Shown here: piece by piece, positions 19,042 through 26,858 of the stretch
Layout: every line of letters starts with the position of its first letter
How positions within the stretch are numbered: position 1 is the first letter of the stretch
Assembly: GCF_019492185.1 (NCBI RefSeq)
Contig: NZ_JAICCF010000001.1
Coordinates: 868,001-932,000, forward strand
Direction: 5' to 3'
From: Chitinophaga rhizophila
GTDB taxonomy: Bacteria > Bacteroidota > Bacteroidia > Chitinophagales > Chitinophagaceae
DNA length: 64,000 bases
The notes under the pieces: generated by a model
Databases searched by the model: none
What the model was told of the DNA's origin: nothing
What the model saw: the letters and a program-made list of their open reading frames with translations, nothing else
Program-made: the position numbers and the translations under genes

Positions 19042-20682
19042 TCAGTTAGCTACTTTATCATTCATTCTTTCGTTCATAATACTGCCTGCCTTGAACTTTA
19101 TTACCCGGTCGGCGCAGCTGAAATAGTCATCATCGTGTGTGACTATGACAATGGTCTTTCCCATTCGCCTTAACAATTCGAGCCACTCGGTATAAAAAGC
19201 ATCCTTATTTATTGTATCCTGTTCTGCCGCCCATTCATCCAGCACGATAATTGGCTTTTCTTCCAGTAATGCCAATAGCAATGCAACCCGTTTCTGTTGT
19301 CCGCGGGAGAGGTTTGTATCAACCCTGTTTTCATCCGTATGCACTTTCAGCACGCCGGTCAGGTTGAACTGCTGCGTCATTTGGTTCAGTAAGGTGTTAT
19401 TAGCTGACAGATCGTGCTGGTCATAGTTTTCCCGGAACAGATACTGATTCGTGAATACGACGCTCATATTATTTACAAAGCGGCAGTACGCTTCCCAGGA
19501 CACTTCCTTTTCGTCAATGAATATCTTTCCCTGTTGGGGTTGGTAAAGACCCATTAATAGATTAATAAACGTTGTTTTGCCGCTGCCATTACCTCCGATC
19601 AGAAACAGTATCTCCTGTTTACTGATAGTTAATTCGGACAGGTGGAGGTGGAATGACCTTGGATCGGTTGTGTCGTAGCTATACTTAATGTTCTCAAAGC
19701 GAAGCGACTCAAACTGTACAGCAACGGGATCTGCAGGCTTCAGGGGTAAGTTGACCTGCAGCTGACTATCTATCTTATTGATACGGTTCAGCGCTATCTT
19801 GAAACTAGCGTAAGATGGGAGAAAGATAATAATCTGCGAAAGTGGGGACATCATGAACAGCACGGCTGTCACGAAACCGACAATCTGCATCGGATCCATT
19901 TTCATAAATACCGGCAGGATAAATACAATACTGCCTAACAGGATGTACCAGCTATAAACGCCTGTTAATTCGTTAAAGGCATATTGGCGGGAAGCCTTTG
20001 TATTCAGCTTCCTACTTTCCGTGCGATTGGCAAAAAGGTACCTGTCAAAAAGCGTATGGCTTCTATTCAACGACACCCTCACCTGGCGAAATCCCTGTAA
20101 TAGTTCGCGCAGGTAACCATAATATGTATCCTGCAGATCACGCACCTTTTCCAGATTTTTGGCAATGTGCTTGTCGCGGTACATGTATATGGCCAGTAAG
20201 GCAATCATGATACCCAGCAGCACGAGACCACTGAAAAAGGAAGTATAAAACAGATAAGCAAGTGTGCAGACTATGGTGATAAATGAGTTGATCAGATTGA
20301 TAAAGACAGTTGGCATACGGCTGAGTATCCTGGCGTCACTGATAGCGGCATATATTTTTTCGTATCCCAATTTTTCAAAGGACTCGTAGGAGGCGTGCCT
20401 GATCTTTTCCAGTATGGACAGTTCAATGCCGTAAGTAATATCATTGGTCATGTCCACCATATACTTCTGGAAAAAGAAGGAAACGAGGAAAGAACTTCCA
20501 ATTAACAGGAAGAATGCTACTGCCGACTGTATTTCTACCATTCCCTGGCTGGCCACACTGCGGATAGCGGAGTTAATAAACAGCAATATGCCTACATTCG
20601 TCAGACTGCTGATCAGACTTAAACATATCAGGAAAGCATAGAATCCCTTTGACCGGGCCTGAAACAATCTAAAAATATTCAT
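19042..20682 (-). CDS. Cyclic-peptide export ABC transporter, fused permease/ATPase (SyrD/PvdE type)
   Basis: 546 aa: six predicted membrane segments in residues about 15-290, then an ATP-binding domain. Walker A GGNGSGKTT at about 362, signature LSRGQQKR at about 455, and Walker B IIVLDEWAAEQD at about 477. The DEWAAEQD form of the Walker B/D-loop is typical of the SyrD/PvdE family that exports lipopeptides and siderophore precursors across the inner membrane. It lies between the stand-alone NRPS module (45-bp gap) and the hydroxylase (42-bp gap) on the same strand, so it most likely exports the product of this cluster. Substrate inferred from context. Confidence 0.9.
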   Translation of the reverse strand: MNIFRLFQARSKGFYAFLICLSLISSLTNVGILLFINSAIRSVASQGMVEIQSAVAFFLLIGSSFLVSFFFQKYMVDMTNDITYGIELSILEKIRHASYESFEKLGYEKIYAAISDARILSRMPTVFINLINSFITIVCTLAYLFYTSFFSGLVLLGIMIALLAIYMYRDKHIAKNLEKVRDLQDTYYGYLRELLQGFRQVRVSLNRSHTLFDRYLFANRTESRKLNTKASRQYAFNELTGVYSWYILLGSIVFILPVFMKMDPMQIVGFVTAVLFMMSPLSQIIIFLPSYASFKIALNRINKIDSQLQVNLPLKPADPVAVQFESLRFENIKYSYDTTDPRSFHLHLSELTISKQEILFLIGGNGSGKTTFINLLMGLYQPQQGKIFIDEKEVSWEAYCRFVNNMSVVFTNQYLFRENYDQHDLSANNTLLNQMTQQFNLTGVLKVHTDENRVDTNLSRGQQKRVALLLALLEEKPIIVLDEWAAEQDTINKDAFYTEWLELLRRMGKTIVIVTHDDDYFSCADRVIKFKAGSIMNERMNDKVAN

Positions 20683-20727
20683 GATGAATTATCTGACTTG
20701 TATTTTGATTCATCCGGGTTTACGATG

Positions 20728-23700
20728 TTAACACAGCTCTACGTACTCGAACTGATTATCCTCCTGTTGGCTGATCAGATCGCCCAGCTGCCGGATAGTA
20801 GGCGCAGCAAATATTTCACCGATGCTGATATCTACATCAAATCTGTCATAGATCTCACTCACCAGTGCAGCTGCTTTCAGCGAATGCCCACCAAGGTCAA
20901 AGAAGTTATCTGTTACGCTGATCGCTGTGGTGTCTAATATACTTATCCAGATGTCCATCAGCACCTGTTCGGTGTGGTTTGCCGGCATCTTCAGCGGCCG
21001 CTCTTTTGTATCCGGCGCAGCCGTTTGCATCAGTTTGAGCAGTGCCGTCTGATCGGGTTTTCCCTGGGCGTTCAATGGAATATCGGCTACAGGTATAATA
21101 CGACTAGGTAACATATATTCAGGGAGGCGTGACCGCAGCAACGCCCGTAATGCAGGCAATTGTATATCCGCAGTACCGGTATTGTCAAAGATGACAAAAG
21201 CCACTGGTATGGTACCATATCCCGGGTCTTGTGCAGCTATCACTACAGCCGAACGTATGCCGGGGCATTCCATGATGGACCGCTCGATTTCCCGGGGCTC
21301 AATCCGGATACCTCTTACTTTCAATTGTATATCGTGCCGGCCGGTGTAATGCAGTAGGCCGTCGGCACTGTATTTACCTATATCACCAGTGCGGTATAAT
21401 TTTCCTTGGGGCGCAAGTTTATGATCAATAAACTTTTCCAGGGAAAGGTTTTTATCATTCTTATATCCAATGGCTACTCCCGATCCGCCTACGCATATTT
21501 CACCTTCTACACCCACAGGCTGGAGTTCACCATCTTTATCCAGGACGTAGACATTACAGTTGGCGATGGGTTTGCCAATGGCTATTGAGGCTTCATTCCT
21601 CTCGGCCTTGTGATAGGTGGCACAGATGGTGCATTCAGTGGGGCCATAAGTATTATATACAGGAATATCTTTAGACAGGAAGCGGTCAATATATGCTGGT
21701 CTGAGTATATCGCCCCCGCTGATAACAAGCCGCAAGGATGTATCTGCCAGTTGATCATTCAGTTCCTTTAACACCAGCGGAGTAGAACTGATAACACTGA
21801 CCCTCTCCTGTTCAATTGTTTCGATGATCTTTCTGATGTTCTTCCTGTCGTCAAGGATACATAACCGGCCACCTACTCCCAGTATCGGGAATATTTCTTC
21901 CATAGCAATGTCAAAACTGACAGCAGCGTGTTGCAGCACCACATCCTCCGACGTCAATCCGAAGTATTGCTGAAAATGGCAGACATAATTCATAAAAGAA
22001 TGATGAGAGACTGCTACGGCTTTGGGTACGCCGGTGGACCCGGAGGTGTGTATCACATAACAGGGACTTTCCGGTAGGATGTCTACTGTAGCAGGCAAAA
22101 CAACATTATCATTATTGACATCTATCTGTTCCAGCCTGATCACTTCAATGTCACCGGACTGAAAGTCTTTTGCCAGATCCCCTGAAACTATCAACTTTGT
22201 GCAAGCGCCATTCTTCAGGAAGGTATGTATCCTGTCGGCAGGTTCTTCCGGATCAATGGGCATATATACCGCACCCGCCGTCATGCATCCCAGCATACCG
22301 GTTACCATGTCGGCAGATCTGGGTAACAAAAGGCCAATGGTATCACCGCACTTAAAGGAGTGACTATTTAATAAAACATTTGCAATTGCACGTACCTGCA
22401 GGTCAATATCCCTGTAAGTGAACTGGTCTTTACCCGCAGTTACAGCGATGTTGCCGGGCAGGCTATCTGCCACCTGACGCCACATGCTGACAAATGTATC
22501 CTGAGGCCAGCTGCGGGTTTCTCCTTTTGCAAAAGACAATATCCTTGCTTTTTCTTCCTCGCTGATAACAGGCCACTCCTTCACGGGCGTGCCGGCCAGG
22601 TGGGGCACAGCTGATATCAGCTCCATGAGTGCGGCGGACATAGCGTTAATCATCTCTTCATTGAAGTACGCTTTATTATAGATAAACCGTACATCAAACC
22701 CCTGGTCGTTATAATCTCTTATATAAATGGATAGCGGCTCTACCTCATAGTGATTAGACAAGGCAGTTGTACTGGCTGTAAGTCCGCCGAATGCGGTATT
22801 AAAATCAAAGTCCTCGTATGATACCCTGAGCTGATAAACGGGTTTCCCTGCATGCGATGTCTGAAGATCTTTTACCAGATTACCATACTGATACCTTTGA
22901 TGCTTCAGGCAGGCATACATCTTTGTTCTGATTTCATTCAACAGCTCGGGCAGTCTGCCCTGGACATCAATATCAAACACAGGGCATATCAGGTTCATGA
23001 ATACACCTGCGGTCTGTTTGTACACTTTTTTAGACCGGTTCAGCACAGGAAGAGCTACGGCGATGTGGGTTTGCTGCCTGGTACGTGCCAGGTAAGCCAG
23101 CAAAAGGCCCATAATGACCTGGAAAACAGAAGATTTATGGTTTTCTGCGATAGTTTGCAACTGTTTCTTCAGATCAGCGAGCACGAATAGCGTAGCAGTA
23201 CCGGCAGGGGCACTATCCTGGGTATTCGGCACGTTTGCCTTAAATAATTCGCCGGGCTGTGTAGCATATTCGTCCAACCAGAATTGTTTATCATCCGCAG
23301 CAGCTTCCGATTGCTGATAAGCTGCATCATCTGCTACATAGTCGCTGTAACGGTATTGCCGGACAGCAGGCATTTTTCCTGCGGATAGTTCATCATAAGC
23401 AGTACCCAGTTGATTAAGCAACAGCTTAAAAGACCAGCCATCTGCAATTATATGGTGTATTTTGGCATAGCAATAATGTGTATCTGCGGTAATTTTTAAC
23501 AATGTTATCCTGAACAGGTGGTCGTTATTACCGGTGATCTGAAACGGTATACTAAAATCTTCCTCCATCCACTCGCGGGCAAGCGCAGGAGCATTTTCTG
23601 TTTCAGAGAAATCAACTACCTGTAGCTTGAAACCTGTAGCAGCATCAGAGGTATGCCAGGATAACTCTTTACCTTTGGCAGTAAATATAGCGGAATAGAT

Positions 23701-23865
23701 TTCCTGCATGCCAAGCACCGTTTTCAGCGCCTGTTCAAACAGTTCCTGAGATAAACTTCCTCGCAGTATAACATAACCACCAATATTGTATTTTGACGGG
23801 TTATTAGAAATTAACTGGTCAAGCCAGATTAATTCCTGGGTTAAAGAGGGTTGGCACATCTTCAT
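20728..23865 (-). CDS. Stand-alone NRPS module, C-A-PCP
   Basis: 1045 aa: condensation domain (about 1-430, HHIIADG at 137-143), adenylation domain (about 455-960, TSGSTGVPK core, YGPTE) and carrier domain (serine 995 in DLGGHSLKAA), with a short acidic tail and no thioesterase or epimerase. It is the first gene of the operon, so it probably starts the assembly line and passes its product to the docking segment of the giant NRPS. The leading C domain could load an acyl or aminoacyl starter. The A-domain pocket read by eye is D-I-E-S-V-S-T-I-C-(K), which I do not recognise, so the amino acid is not called. The start ATG at 23865 sits just before the conserved C-domain N-terminus. Confidence 0.95.
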   Translation of the reverse strand: MKMCQPSLTQELIWLDQLISNNPSKYNIGGYVILRGSLSQELFEQALKTVLGMQEIYSAIFTAKGKELSWHTSDAATGFKLQVVDFSETENAPALAREWMEEDFSIPFQITGNNDHLFRITLLKITADTHYCYAKIHHIIADGWSFKLLLNQLGTAYDELSAGKMPAVRQYRYSDYVADDAAYQQSEAAADDKQFWLDEYATQPGELFKANVPNTQDSAPAGTATLFVLADLKKQLQTIAENHKSSVFQVIMGLLLAYLARTRQQTHIAVALPVLNRSKKVYKQTAGVFMNLICPVFDIDVQGRLPELLNEIRTKMYACLKHQRYQYGNLVKDLQTSHAGKPVYQLRVSYEDFDFNTAFGGLTASTTALSNHYEVEPLSIYIRDYNDQGFDVRFIYNKAYFNEEMINAMSAALMELISAVPHLAGTPVKEWPVISEEEKARILSFAKGETRSWPQDTFVSMWRQVADSLPGNIAVTAGKDQFTYRDIDLQVRAIANVLLNSHSFKCGDTIGLLLPRSADMVTGMLGCMTAGAVYMPIDPEEPADRIHTFLKNGACTKLIVSGDLAKDFQSGDIEVIRLEQIDVNNDNVVLPATVDILPESPCYVIHTSGSTGVPKAVAVSHHSFMNYVCHFQQYFGLTSEDVVLQHAAVSFDIAMEEIFPILGVGGRLCILDDRKNIRKIIETIEQERVSVISSTPLVLKELNDQLADTSLRLVISGGDILRPAYIDRFLSKDIPVYNTYGPTECTICATYHKAERNEASIAIGKPIANCNVYVLDKDGELQPVGVEGEICVGGSGVAIGYKNDKNLSLEKFIDHKLAPQGKLYRTGDIGKYSADGLLHYTGRHDIQLKVRGIRIEPREIERSIMECPGIRSAVVIAAQDPGYGTIPVAFVIFDNTGTADIQLPALRALLRSRLPEYMLPSRIIPVADIPLNAQGKPDQTALLKLMQTAAPDTKERPLKMPANHTEQVLMDIWISILDTTAISVTDNFFDLGGHSLKAAALVSEIYDRFDVDISIGEIFAAPTIRQLGDLISQQEDNQFEYVELC

Positions 23866-23877
23866 AGCAGTGTATAT

Positions 23878-23898
23878 GGATCTGATATAGACAGATCC
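23878..23898. promoter_or_regulatory. Perfect inverted repeat 12 bp upstream of the NRPS operon start
   Basis: GGATCTG (23878-23884), 7-bp spacer, CAGATCC (23892-23898), ending 12 bp before the ATG at 23865. The position in the 5' leader suits an operator or a leader hairpin that affects translation. No regulator gene is visible in the cluster portion seen here, so the partner is unknown. Confidence 0.5.
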
Positions 23899-24150
23899 TT
23901 GTAAGAATCGTCTATAGTCAGCAGGCTAAAAACATCCCGGATATACTTAATACGGTAAAATCTTCATCAATAAAAAAGCATCCTGAACAGATTAATACAC
24001 CTCAGATAGAAGATGATTATCTCTGCACTTGTTCTTCATTAATCGGGAATGGACTATCTTCTAAAGTTTTGTTAATTAAATACTTCAGTTGGTAAACTTG
24101 GCCTCATGAGCGTGATTTTAAATTATCTCTACGGGTTAATAATTGGATGA

Positions 24151-24158
24151 CAAACATA
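24151..24158 (-). promoter_or_regulatory. Candidate -7 box for the NRPS operon
   Basis: On the minus strand this reads TATGTTTG, matching the Bacteroidota -7 consensus TAnnTTTG. No TTG-like -33 element is found at 18-21 bp. The leader to 23865 would be about 280 nt. Weak candidate. Confidence 0.3.
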
Positions 24159-24459
24159 TAGTACTATACTCGGGTTAATAGTGGAACTACCTATTAACAA
24201 TGTCTTCTTGTGATTTAGCTATCACTGTTTTTCCAGTAGTTTTAAAAGTAAGAAAGAACTATTTAAAAAAAAAACATTTTTTGAAATTTACGATTCACAA
24301 CACCTGTCATTGCAGTCAAATAGTGTAGGAACGATAGGGTTAGAGAACTACTTAAAAATACAAACTACTTGGTATTTTCTATAAAACTCAATTATCCGAA
24401 CTTTCGGTCAGTATTAGCATGAGCTACGATTTATTTTTACACCACCCCAAATATAGGTT

Positions 24460-24960
24460 ATGAAGAAAATAGTTTCAGCCTTACTGGTAGGCTGCTATTT
24501 CTCTACAAGTTCATTTGCCCAGAATGTAACTTGCGGACAAGCAGTCAGCCAACTCCAACAGTATGCAGGACAAGTAAACCAGATTTATCAGAATGAGTAC
24601 TGGCAGAATATACCAAACGTTCGGTGCCCGGCCTATGTAACGAACCAATGGGGACAGGCTGTTCCGGTCAATCCTCAGGTAGTACAGAATTGCCGCTGGC
24701 AGATGTTAAGTTCCCTTAATCAATGGTATGGCCTACAATGCCAGTATGTCAACAATTGGTATGCACAGATAGTAAGAGGATGTGCGGTAGAACAGTCTAC
24801 GGAGATCGTTCGTCCGGCACCTGATAAGAGGTCTGGCAACGAAGAAAATTCTGAGATTGACACAGATGAAATAGAGGAATTAACTGCTGGAATTGATGAG
24901 GACAAAGCATTGAAAATATCAATACCTAAAACGGCGTCTGGCTATAAACCAAAATTCTGA
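24460..24960 (+). CDS. Secreted small protein with conserved-looking cysteines, unknown function
   Basis: 166 aa, not recognised. It begins with an export signal (MKKIVSALLVGCYFSTSSFA, probable signal peptidase I site before QN). The LVGC at residue 9-12 also fits a lipobox, but at an unusually early position. The mature part has five Cys (25, 56, 78, 94, 108) spread through a Gln/Asn/Trp/Tyr-rich segment (21-108), followed by an acidic Glu/Asp-rich stretch (about 124-147) and a basic end. This suggests a disulfide-containing extracytoplasmic domain with a flexible acidic tail. Its stop is 3 bp before the next start, so it forms a two-gene unit with the metallopeptidase and may be its partner, substrate or inhibitor. 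Confidence 0.8.
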   Translation: MKKIVSALLVGCYFSTSSFAQNVTCGQAVSQLQQYAGQVNQIYQNEYWQNIPNVRCPAYVTNQWGQAVPVNPQVVQNCRWQMLSSLNQWYGLQCQYVNNWYAQIVRGCAVEQSTEIVRPAPDKRSGNEENSEIDTDEIEELTAGIDEDKALKISIPKTASGYKPKF

Positions 24961-24963
24961 CAC

Positions 24964-25629
24964 ATGAATAGAATTATTGCTTGCACGCTTAGCCTTGTCA
25001 CCTTCTTCTGCATGCCCGCCAGTGCGCAAAAAACTGTGAAAATTACGGCGCTTGGCGGAAAGTCCTTTTGCGGATTCAGTTTGAAAAGCGGATTTTATAA
25101 TATCGGTGGAACGAGAGAATATATTACCAGAGAAGCCGTAAAAGGTGATAATTCTGGTATTCCTGACGTGATACAGGAAATAAAAAACACTTTAAATTTT
25201 AGTGTCCCGATAAAAGTATTTATTGCGGCGGAAGAGGACAATTGTTTTGCCTCCATTGGCGAAAATGGTGTACGAATGATTATCGCGGATCAGCTGTTCC
25301 TGAACAAAGTAAACAAATCAACAGGAACACAATGGGCGGCTATTTCGATAATAGCACATGAAGTTGGTCATCATATCGCAGGATTCAACAGATACACCTC
25401 TCAGCTAAAGAGTGAACTTGATGCGGACTACTGGAGTGGATACATACTAAAAAAATTAGGCGCAAATCAGGAGGCTGCAGTTAAATGCATCTTGTATTAC
25501 GGAACTGACTATGATACAAGTTCGCATCCAAATAAACGAGCACGGGCTGCCACCATCAGACAAGGCTGGAATGACGCTGTCAAAGGGTCTTATGATCCGT
25601 CCAGATGCGAGAGCTGTAGCGATAATTAA
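24964..25629 (+). CDS. Secreted zinc metallopeptidase-like protein (M48-like zincin)
   Basis: 221 aa with a signal peptide (cleavage likely after PASA, residue 21). It carries HEVGH at 132-136 and ELDAD at 151-155, the HExxH...ExxxD arrangement of gluzincins such as M48 peptidases, where the two His and the downstream Glu bind zinc. A later SSHPNKRAR segment resembles the HP..R region seen in M48 members. Cys at 36, 94, 175 and near the C-terminus could form disulfides. There are no membrane spans after the signal, unlike HtpX. It follows the secreted Cys-containing protein by 3 bp, and both are likely exported together. Substrate unknown. Confidence 0.85.
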   Translation: MNRIIACTLSLVTFFCMPASAQKTVKITALGGKSFCGFSLKSGFYNIGGTREYITREAVKGDNSGIPDVIQEIKNTLNFSVPIKVFIAAEEDNCFASIGENGVRMIIADQLFLNKVNKSTGTQWAAISIIAHEVGHHIAGFNRYTSQLKSELDADYWSGYILKKLGANQEAAVKCILYYGTDYDTSSHPNKRARAATIRQGWNDAVKGSYDPSRCESCSDN

Positions 25630-25890
25630 TATCAATCGATTACCCCAACCTGCACTTTAAGATTTAAGAAGTCAGTATCAAAAATAACATCCTGACAAGA
25701 CTGCCTGGATATAATTTACCCAATATGTCAAAGAACAAACTTGCTGATAATAAACCATTATTAAACACCTGTACCACTGCAACCAGTGTGCTTTAAACTG
25801 CTATTCTAACAGCTTACATCACCATTCCACGATAGCTTTCGCCATTGCTGATACAATGTTAGCAATATTGCTTTTTCGATTTCAGACGAT

Positions 25891-25932
25891 GTCCATAGGA
25901 CGCCAAAACGTGTCCATAGGACGCCGATACGT
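25891..25932. repeat. Two tandem copies of a 21-bp unit
   Basis: Both copies begin GTCCATAGGACGCC and end ACGT, with two mismatches between them (25891-25911 and 25912-25932). A decayed GGGACGT follows. One unit is two helical turns, so stacked protein sites on one DNA face are possible, but a simple repeat is equally likely. Confidence 0.8.
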
Positions 25933-26031
25933 GGTGTAAGGGACGTAAAAATTCAATGATTAATACGGAGAAAGGTGTTGATTTGCGGAGGCAAAAAAAA
26001 GGGCGGGATGTGTCGGTTTTAACAAGGGTAT

Positions 26032-26073
26032 CTTACGTTCTTCTTACGTTTATGAACGTAGGATGAACGTAAG
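26032..26073. terminator. Nested long hairpin downstream of rloB-like gene
   Basis: CTTACGTTC at 26032-26040 pairs with GAACGTAAG at 26065-26073, and the inner TTACGTT/AACGTAG arms pair around a TATG loop. This gives a stem of about 19 bp with one mismatch and one G-T pair. It lies 24 bp past the stop of the minus-strand RloB-like gene and before nothing on the plus side, so transcription termination is the simplest role. No clear U tract follows. Confidence 0.6.
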
Positions 26074-26096
26074 ATGATCGGGATAAAAAGGTTATT

Positions 26097-26849
26097 TTAG
26101 GCAACACCGTCATTAGCCATTAGTTCCTTTACGAGCAAATGAACCATTGTGCAGGGGTTTCGCTCATGAAAGGGAATATCATTCTGATAATAAGCGGCTA
26201 ACTTTTCGGCTCTTTCTATAGCAACCGGAGTCAAAGGTTTCATTTTAGACAGAACATGATCTGCAAAATATTTAAGTCTTTTGAAACCGTATTTATAGTA
26301 AAATTGGGGATTTCCGGTGAGTTCATCCAATTCAGGACTTCTCGGTTGGATTATTTTAAAAATTTCTGTCAAACGCTGATATATATAGTCTCTGTGGACA
26401 GGCTTACCTGGTTCTATATCCTCAAAATGAAGTAAAATCCATAGCTCAAATGCATCATTGCTCCAGGCGATGTTTAAGCCTGTTTCGGTCGCCGTTTGTA
26501 TCGAAACACTCCAGGGGATTTTCTTTTCTTCTGTTACTAAGTCAAGGTCTTTATTATTGGCGTCACGATCATAAACACACCAGATATTATCTGTAACACC
26601 TTCTTTGATCCTGTATGCGTCAGCTTTAAATTCCATTAGGCCATCGGCAAGACACTGCTTAATTGTTTCGTATAGATTTAGCTTACCCCATCGCGCATTC
26701 CCAATAGGGTTTACTTTTAGCTTATCGGTCTGAAATGACCTGAAATATTCAGGTTCACTAACGGCATCCTCACAAAAAATTATAAATACATTAATTGTTT
26801 CTGATGGTCTTTCATCGTTGGTTTTAATATCCCACGGATTTTGTGCCAT
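26097..26849 (-). CDS. rloB: RloB-like protein (putative anti-phage defence, AbiL-type partner)
   Basis: 250 aa. The RloB pattern is present: an N-terminal IIFCEDAVSEPEYF (23-36, normally CEGxxTEPxYF), CVYDRD at 91-96 with two acidic residues, and NDAFELWILLHF at 131-142. RloB proteins are encoded with RloA-type ATPases. The pair corresponds to AbiL abortive-infection systems, where the RloB-like subunit is thought to be the effector, possibly through a Toprim-like nuclease fold. The ATPase gene ends 9 bp upstream in the same orientation. The region is A+T-richer than its neighbours. The normally Gly residue after CE is Asp here. Function is by family, not shown by sequence. Confidence 0.88.
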   Translation of the reverse strand: MAQNPWDIKTNDERPSETINVFIIFCEDAVSEPEYFRSFQTDKLKVNPIGNARWGKLNLYETIKQCLADGLMEFKADAYRIKEGVTDNIWCVYDRDANNKDLDLVTEEKKIPWSVSIQTATETGLNIAWSNDAFELWILLHFEDIEPGKPVHRDYIYQRLTEIFKIIQPRSPELDELTGNPQFYYKYGFKRLKYFADHVLSKMKPLTPVAIERAEKLAAYYQNDIPFHERNPCTMVHLLVKELMANDGVA

Positions 26850-26858
26850 TAGCTAATA

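Larger units (their letters stand above)
23866..24459. other. Divergent intergenic region upstream of the NRPS operon
   Basis: About 594 bp, A+T-rich, between the minus-strand NRPS operon and the plus-strand secreted-protein pair. It should hold both promoters. I see no ORF with coding character. Noted within it are the hairpin at 23878-23898 and a possible minus-strand -7 box at 24151-24158. Runs of A near 24260-24285 are otherwise featureless. Confidence 0.7.
25630..26096. other. Intergenic region with tandem repeats and a nested hairpin
   Basis: About 467 bp between two convergent genes. I see no coding frame. It holds a 21-bp tandem repeat (25891-25932) and a long hairpin (26032-26073), listed separately. 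Confidence 0.7.

Noticed and set aside
25891-25932. Possible CRISPR-like repeat
   Set aside because: Only two directly abutting copies without spacers, and no cas genes in the window.
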